Source: SABI01 sp963678555
GTDB taxonomy: Bacteria > Spirochaetota > Spirochaetia > Sphaerochaetales > Sphaerochaetaceae
Length of the DNA stretch: 64,000 nucleotides
Direction of reading: 5' to 3'
NCBI GenBank assembly: GCA_963678555.2
Contig: CAXXJA010000002.1
Span: forward strand, 1 to 64,000
The notes beneath the pieces were generated by a model that had not been told where the DNA came from, ran no database searches, and worked only from the letters and a program-made list of their open reading frames with translations. How positions within the stretch are numbered: the first letter of the stretch is position 1; each line of letters begins with the position of its first letter. The translations under genes were made by a program, and so were the position numbers. Positions 60,252-64,000 of the stretch are shown here, in pieces.

Positions 60252-62735
60252 CTAGATGAACAGATTGATATTGCTTTCGCTTGCGGCTTCCATGTAGGTA
60301 GCCACTCCACCGATCTCGACACCCTCCAGCAGTTCCTCTTTGGTGATACCCATGATGTCCATCGACATCTGGCATGCAACCATTCTCACACCTGCCATAC
60401 GCGCCTGAGCGTACATGCTCTGAAGCTGATCGACATTCTTCTGCTTCATCCTCTTTCTCATCAGTTTCGGTCCGGCTCCCATGAAATTGATCTGTGAGAG
60501 TCCCAGTTCCTCCATACCGCTTGGCAGCATCGAAGAGAACATCTTTCCCATGAAGTCCTTCTTCACTTTGCCGGGGTGCTTCTTGCGCAGCACCGTCAGC
60601 CCCCAGAAGGTGAAGAAAAGGGTGACATTCTTCCCGGAAGCGGCTGCGCCGTTGGCCAGGACGAAGGAGGCGAGAACCTTGTCCATATCGTTACTGAAAA
60701 CGACCATGGTGGATCCGCTGAGCATCGGTCCCTGACTTGCAGGTCCCTTTGCAGGCGCATTGGCATCACCCTTTTCGATCATCGCCTCGATCTTGCCATC
60801 ATGCATCTCGAGAGACATCAGATGGTTTCCGGTCATCTTCACCCACGACTGTACGTCACGGTTGAAACCGGGGTCGGTGGCCACGATACGCAGCACATCG
60901 CCAGTGGAAAGACTGTCCATAGACTTCTTGAGAGAGAGAATGGGTCCCGGGCACTGGAGCCCACAGGCATCGACAAGAGCAATCTCCTCTGTCTGTCTGT
61001 GACGGGGAGAGCCGTCTTCATCGAAGGCATCCATGCTGGCGTGGAAGACAGGGGCCTGTGCAGGGTTCCTGAGGGCTTCCTGTTCGAACATCACCGCATG
61101 ATAGGTGTTGAAGCCGCCGGTGAGGTTATAGACTTCGCTATATCCGTTCAGGCGGAGCATCCGCTCGGCCAGGTACCCACGCAACCCGATGGCACAGTTG
61201 ACGATAACGGGTCTGTCACGCGGGATCTCATCAAGACGGTTTCTGATCTCAGTGTGAGGAATGTTGAGGGCTCCCTCAATCGCTCCGAGACCGAACTCCT
61301 CTTCGCTCCTCACATCAAGGAAGAACGCGTTCTTTTTCTTCATCTCATCCAGCTGCCGCCAGGTGATGATTCTGCTGAACCCGTCTTCGATATTCTGTGC
61401 AATAAACCCGATCATGTTCAGCGGGTCCTTGGCACTGCTGAAGGGGGGAGCATATGCCTGTTCAAACTCGGCAAGGTCATGAACAGTCCCTTCCTTCATG
61501 ATATAGGCTGCAAGGACGTCGATTCTCTTGTCTACCCCGTCATAGCCTACGGCCTGACCTCCGAGGATCCGTCCGCTTGTTTCATCGTACAGGACCTTCA
61601 CTGCCAGTTGAAGCGCTCCGGGGTAGTACCCCGCGTGGCTTCCTGCATGAGTGACGATCTCCTTATACGGGATCTCGGCCATGGCAAGCTGTTTCCCGGT
61701 CATCCCGGTGGAGCCTGCGGTGAGCTGGAAGATCTTGGCTATGCTGGTGGCAATTGTTCCCCGGTAGGGTCTGCACGATCCTGTTACGATCGACTGGGCA
61801 CACAGTCGTGCCTGTTTGTTGGCAGGACCTGCAAGGGGAATGGTGACGGCAGTACGTGTGAAGGGAGAGGGATATTCAATCGCATCACCCACTGCCTTGA
61901 TGGAGGGATCGCTGGTGTTGAACTGCTCATCCACGACTATCGCCCCGTTCTTTCCAAGGGTCAGTCCCGCGTCATGGGCGATCTTCGTGTCAGGACGTAC
62001 TCCGATCGAGAGTATGACAATGTCCGTGGTAATCACCGTCCCGCTGGAAAGAGTCACCTTGAGCTCTCCCTTCTCCCGCTCGAAGCTCTTCACCCCATCC
62101 TTGAGAAACAGATGGATCCCCATGTCCCGCATGTGCTGCTGTACAAGAGATGCCATATCGTAGTCGATGACATTCATCACCTGCTCGAGGGCTTCCACGA
62201 GAGTAACCTGCAGGCCTCTCTCCTTCATATTCTCCGCCATTTCAAGGCCGATGAAACCTCCACCGACAACCACGGCGCGCTGAGTCTTCACACTTTCGAG
62301 TTTCGAGACTATCGCATCGATATCACTGACCGACCTGAGTGAGAAGATCGATGGATCCTCGATGCCGGGTATACGGGGTCGTATCGGAGCGGCTCCCGGG
62401 GAGAGTACGAGGGTGTCATAGTATTCACTGAATTCCTCGCCACTCGTGAGGTTTCTGACTGTCACGAACTTTTCTTCCCGGTTGATGGATACCACCTCAT
62501 GACGGGTCTTCACATCGACGTTGAACACCTCTTTGAACTTCTCGGCAGTGACGACGAACAGTCGTGAGCGTTCGGTGATCACACCTCCAGCATAGTACGG
62601 GAGACCGCAGTTCGCGTAGCTTATATGCTCTCCCCGTTCAAACATGATGATGTTCGCCTCCTCATCGAGGCGCCGTAATTTCGCTGCGGTGCCGGCTCCT
62701 CCGGCTACTCCGCCTACAATGACATAGGTTTTCAT
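60252..62735 (-). CDS. CoA-disulfide reductase/rhodanese/TusA/DsrE fusion
   Basis: 827 residues in four modules. Residues 1-450: FAD/NAD(P)H disulfide reductase with GGVAGGAGTAAKLRR and redox Cys43 in SYANCGLPYY, the CoADR signature. About 460-550: rhodanese with active Cys514 in VNCAIGLRGYLAERML. About 585-660: TusA-like with C591 and C595 in DACGLQCPGP. From 680: DsrE/DsrF-like (MVVFSNDMDKVLASFVLANGAAASGKNVTLFFTFWGL). It probably reduces CoA or other low-molecular-weight disulfides/persulfides and passes sulfur (or selenium) between its own Cys sites. It overlaps the MarR regulator stop by 4 bases. Such fusions are known, but all four modules in one chain is the long form. Confidence 0.9.
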   Translation of the reverse strand: MKTYVIVGGVAGGAGTAAKLRRLDEEANIIMFERGEHISYANCGLPYYAGGVITERSRLFVVTAEKFKEVFNVDVKTRHEVVSINREEKFVTVRNLTSGEEFSEYYDTLVLSPGAAPIRPRIPGIEDPSIFSLRSVSDIDAIVSKLESVKTQRAVVVGGGFIGLEMAENMKERGLQVTLVEALEQVMNVIDYDMASLVQQHMRDMGIHLFLKDGVKSFEREKGELKVTLSSGTVITTDIVILSIGVRPDTKIAHDAGLTLGKNGAIVVDEQFNTSDPSIKAVGDAIEYPSPFTRTAVTIPLAGPANKQARLCAQSIVTGSCRPYRGTIATSIAKIFQLTAGSTGMTGKQLAMAEIPYKEIVTHAGSHAGYYPGALQLAVKVLYDETSGRILGGQAVGYDGVDKRIDVLAAYIMKEGTVHDLAEFEQAYAPPFSSAKDPLNMIGFIAQNIEDGFSRIITWRQLDEMKKKNAFFLDVRSEEEFGLGAIEGALNIPHTEIRNRLDEIPRDRPVIVNCAIGLRGYLAERMLRLNGYSEVYNLTGGFNTYHAVMFEQEALRNPAQAPVFHASMDAFDEDGSPRHRQTEEIALVDACGLQCPGPILSLKKSMDSLSTGDVLRIVATDPGFNRDVQSWVKMTGNHLMSLEMHDGKIEAMIEKGDANAPAKGPASQGPMLSGSTMVVFSNDMDKVLASFVLANGAAASGKNVTLFFTFWGLTVLRKKHPGKVKKDFMGKMFSSMLPSGMEELGLSQINFMGAGPKLMRKRMKQKNVDQLQSMYAQARMAGVRMVACQMSMDIMGITKEELLEGVEIGGVATYMEAASESNINLFI

Positions 62736-63154
62736 AGGGTAACTCCTGTCGCTGTTTCCAGCTGTTGAATTGCTGTAAGTAGATACGCGGGGATGTCCAG
62801 TGAGATCGAATGAAGCTCATCGGTCACCATCCGTCCCTGCACTGTGACATTCACACTGACCGCTCTGCGGTCCTGCTCCGAAGGTAATCGTTCGATATAT
62901 CCTTTTTCCGACAGAGAATCGAGAATTCTTGTCATCCGTGAGGGACTCAAGCCCATCTCCTTCGACAGAGAAGATGGGTCGCAGTTTCCCCTGGCCTGCT
63001 GGCAGAGACACAGGGCCTCGTTCAGTGACAGATGGGTCTGCTTCCTCAACGCCTCTTCAATTTCCTTGATATCGGTAATGATTCTCCTGATACTGCACAG
63101 GTCGACATTCACACGTAACTCCTTCATATAGTTGCCACGGGCAACTTTTGACAT
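62732..63154 (-). CDS. MarR-family regulator of the CoADR fusion gene
   Basis: 140 residues. Helix-turn-helix and wing read GNCDPSSLSKEMGLSPSRMTRILDSLSEKGYIERLPSEQDRRAVSVNVT. ATG 63154 (MSKVARGNY) is chosen because a good promoter ends 5 nt before it; ATG 63127 (MKELRV) is an alternative, also without a ribosome site. Repeated GTTGCC half-sites over the start suggest autoregulation. It is translationally coupled to the downstream reductase. Confidence 0.85.
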   Translation of the reverse strand: MSKVARGNYMKELRVNVDLCSIRRIITDIKEIEEALRKQTHLSLNEALCLCQQARGNCDPSSLSKEMGLSPSRMTRILDSLSEKGYIERLPSEQDRRAVSVNVTVQGRMVTDELHSISLDIPAYLLTAIQQLETATGVTL

Positions 63155-63163
63155 GGGCAACTA
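63131..63163. promoter_or_regulatory. Probable MarR operator with three half-sites
   Basis: GTTGCC-ACG-GGCAAC (63131-63145) plus a third GGGCAACTA (63155-63163). These cover the start codon region and touch the -10 box of the MarR promoter. Confidence 0.6.
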
Positions 63164-63188
63164 TACGGAAAGGCGGTAATCGAGTCAA
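63160..63188 (-). promoter_or_regulatory. Promoter of the MarR-CoADR operon
   Basis: Minus strand TTGACT (63188-63183), 17 nt, TATAGT (63165-63160), then 5 nt to ATG 63154: near-leaderless. Confidence 0.7.
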
Positions 63189-63259
63189 GATTATCGATTA
63201 AAATTTATCTGAATATTTTCTGGCGCCGGATAAGTCCATGGCTGAGACCCCTTGTGTTC

Positions 63260-63345
63260 CCGATTCAGAAAAACCTGATGGGGAACGTGTACGGGAGGGA
63301 CGGGGGTTCAGCCCCGTCAGGCATGATAGGTATGCACAGCATGTC
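63260..63345 (+). ncRNA. Possible structured RNA or leader upstream of ferritin
   Basis: The 341-base stretch 63155-63495 has no convincing ORF. It holds a hairpin GTTCCC-GAT-TCAG/CTGA-TG-GGGAAC around an AAAAAC loop, then a second hairpin GACGGGG-GTTCAG-CCCCGTC. A T-poor, GC-rich block like this between AT-rich flanks suggests a structured RNA, orientation unknown. It does not match a known riboswitch that I could confirm. Confidence 0.25.
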
Positions 63346-63495
63346 TATCACTACGGTGGCTTTCAGTGTATTGCAGGTCGATACGTGGCTATGATGACTC
63401 TACAGAAAAAAGTACGATCACTCTTTGCCTTTGGTGTGGCAATCATGTATATTATAAATTGAAATAATTTTAAAAAATGAAAGTGAGGGTGTATA

Positions 63496-64000
63496 TGTTA
63501 CATGAGTCAGTAGTGAAGGTATTGAATGAGCAGGTGAACAAGGAATTCTATTCGGCCTATCTCTACCTCGATATGGCAAACTTCTATGCCAAGGAAGGTC
63601 TTGACGGGTTCGAGAACTGGTTCATCATACAGGCTCAGGAAGAGAGAGACCATGCAATGCTGTTCAGACAGTATATCCTGAACAACGGGTACGAGGTGAA
63701 GATGGGAGCTATCGAAGATCCTTATGTCGAGTACAAGAACTACAAGGAACCTCTTGAGGCTGCGCTGAAGCACGAACAGTTCGTGACTGCTTCGATCAAT
63801 GCGATCTATGCGGAAGCTCAGAAGGTGAATGATTACCGGACTATTCAGTTCCTGGAGTGGTTTGTGAAGGAGCAGGGCGAAGAAGAGATGAATGCTGAGG
63901 ACAATGTTCGTAAGTTCGAGCTCTTCGGTGAAGGGAAGGGACTGTACATGCTTGACCAGAAGCTTCTCGGCCGAGCCTATACCCCTCCATCACTCGTACT
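63496..64000 (+). CDS. ftn: Ferritin (3' end cut by the window)
   Basis: 168 complete codons from ATG 63496, open to the window edge. MLHESVVKVLNEQVNKEFYSAYLYLDMANFYAKEGLDGFENWFIIQAQEERDHAMLF is bacterial ferritin: ferroxidase ligands Glu in NKEFYSAY, then Glu and His in EERDHA. Later WFVKEQGEEEMNAEDNV holds further metal ligands. It stores iron and limits Fenton chemistry. GTGAGGGTGT lies upstream of the start. A likely -10 TATAAA lies at about 63453. Confidence 0.92.

Noticed and set aside
63238..63345. Resemblance to a TPP (thi-box) riboswitch: GCTGAGACCCC, ACCTGAT and AGGGA phrases
   Set aside because: The P1/P2 partner strands are missing and the downstream gene is ferritin, not a thiamine gene; the phrases are short enough to occur by chance.
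63238..63462. 74-codon plus-strand ORF before ferritin
   Set aside because: No ribosome site, and it crosses two strong hairpins; composition is not protein-like.
1..64000. CRISPR arrays, rRNA genes, prophage modules, replication origin
   Set aside because: No regularly spaced repeats, rRNA-like sequence, structural phage genes or DnaA-box clusters were seen.

Overview
The window reads as a bacterial chromosome of moderate G+C, most likely an anaerobic spirochaete (Sphaerochaeta-like; this is inference). The clues are TRAP and ABC solute-binding proteins whose signal peptides end in AQG/ANA followed by Glu/Ala-rich stretches, a mevalonate-kinase-type GHMP kinase, anaerobe-style oxidative defence (rubrerythrin, ferritin, selenoprotein peroxiredoxin, CoA-disulfide reductase fusion) and many sugar/peptide uptake systems. 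No rRNA, CRISPR array or prophage was seen.

Layout. 1-2.6 kb: 3' part of an aspartate kinase and a MalK-type ATPase. 2.55-5.78 kb: a transposable element with a DDE transposase, bounded by two identical 368-bp direct repeats. 5.9-11.1 kb: a selenocysteine locus, with a UGA-containing peroxiredoxin (minus) divergent from tRNA-Sec, selA and selB (plus), and a UGA-containing selD convergent with selB. 11.2-16.9 kb: a frameshifted AAA/DUF4143 ATPase and an iron-type ABC operon. 17-21 kb: tRNA-Gly beside an integrase remnant, a diguanylate cyclase, and an XRE/DUF3796/GNAT operon. 21-27.4 kb: GHMP kinase, DHH protein, DeoR regulator and a TRAP transporter, tied together by two identical 18-bp palindromes. 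27.5-30.8 kb: FtsX-type permease, flavodoxin, ArsR, small RHH protein, S24 regulator. 31-36.6 kb: oppABCDF. 36.6-46.6 kb: antiporter, MATE pump with MarR, methyltransferase, UbiA, UxaE with GntR, acyl-CoA synthetase, Fur and DUF454. 47.1-51.2 kb: an ISL3 element with 8-bp target duplications splitting a lipoprotein gene, then its outer-membrane partner. 51.3-53.8 kb: manA, exonuclease, rubrerythrin. 54-60.2 kb: a second TRAP transporter with a YesM/YesN-type two-component system and a small Cys-rich ORF. 60.2-63.2 kb: CoA-disulfide reductase/rhodanese/TusA/DsrE fusion with its MarR. 63.5 kb to the end: ferritin, cut by the window edge.

The most notable content is the compact selenocysteine system. 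All four decoding genes and two UGA-encoded selenoproteins lie within about 5 kb. The peroxiredoxin UGA is followed by a hairpin with a GGUC loop at E. coli fdhF-like distance. The tRNA-Sec gene has a promoter that would start at its own 5' end and is only 4 nt from the selA start codon. A second theme is that many genes here, mostly regulators, have a good -10 box 5-8 nt before ATG and no Shine-Dalgarno, predicting leaderless mRNAs. A third is the recurrence of strong hairpins just after solute-binding-protein genes.
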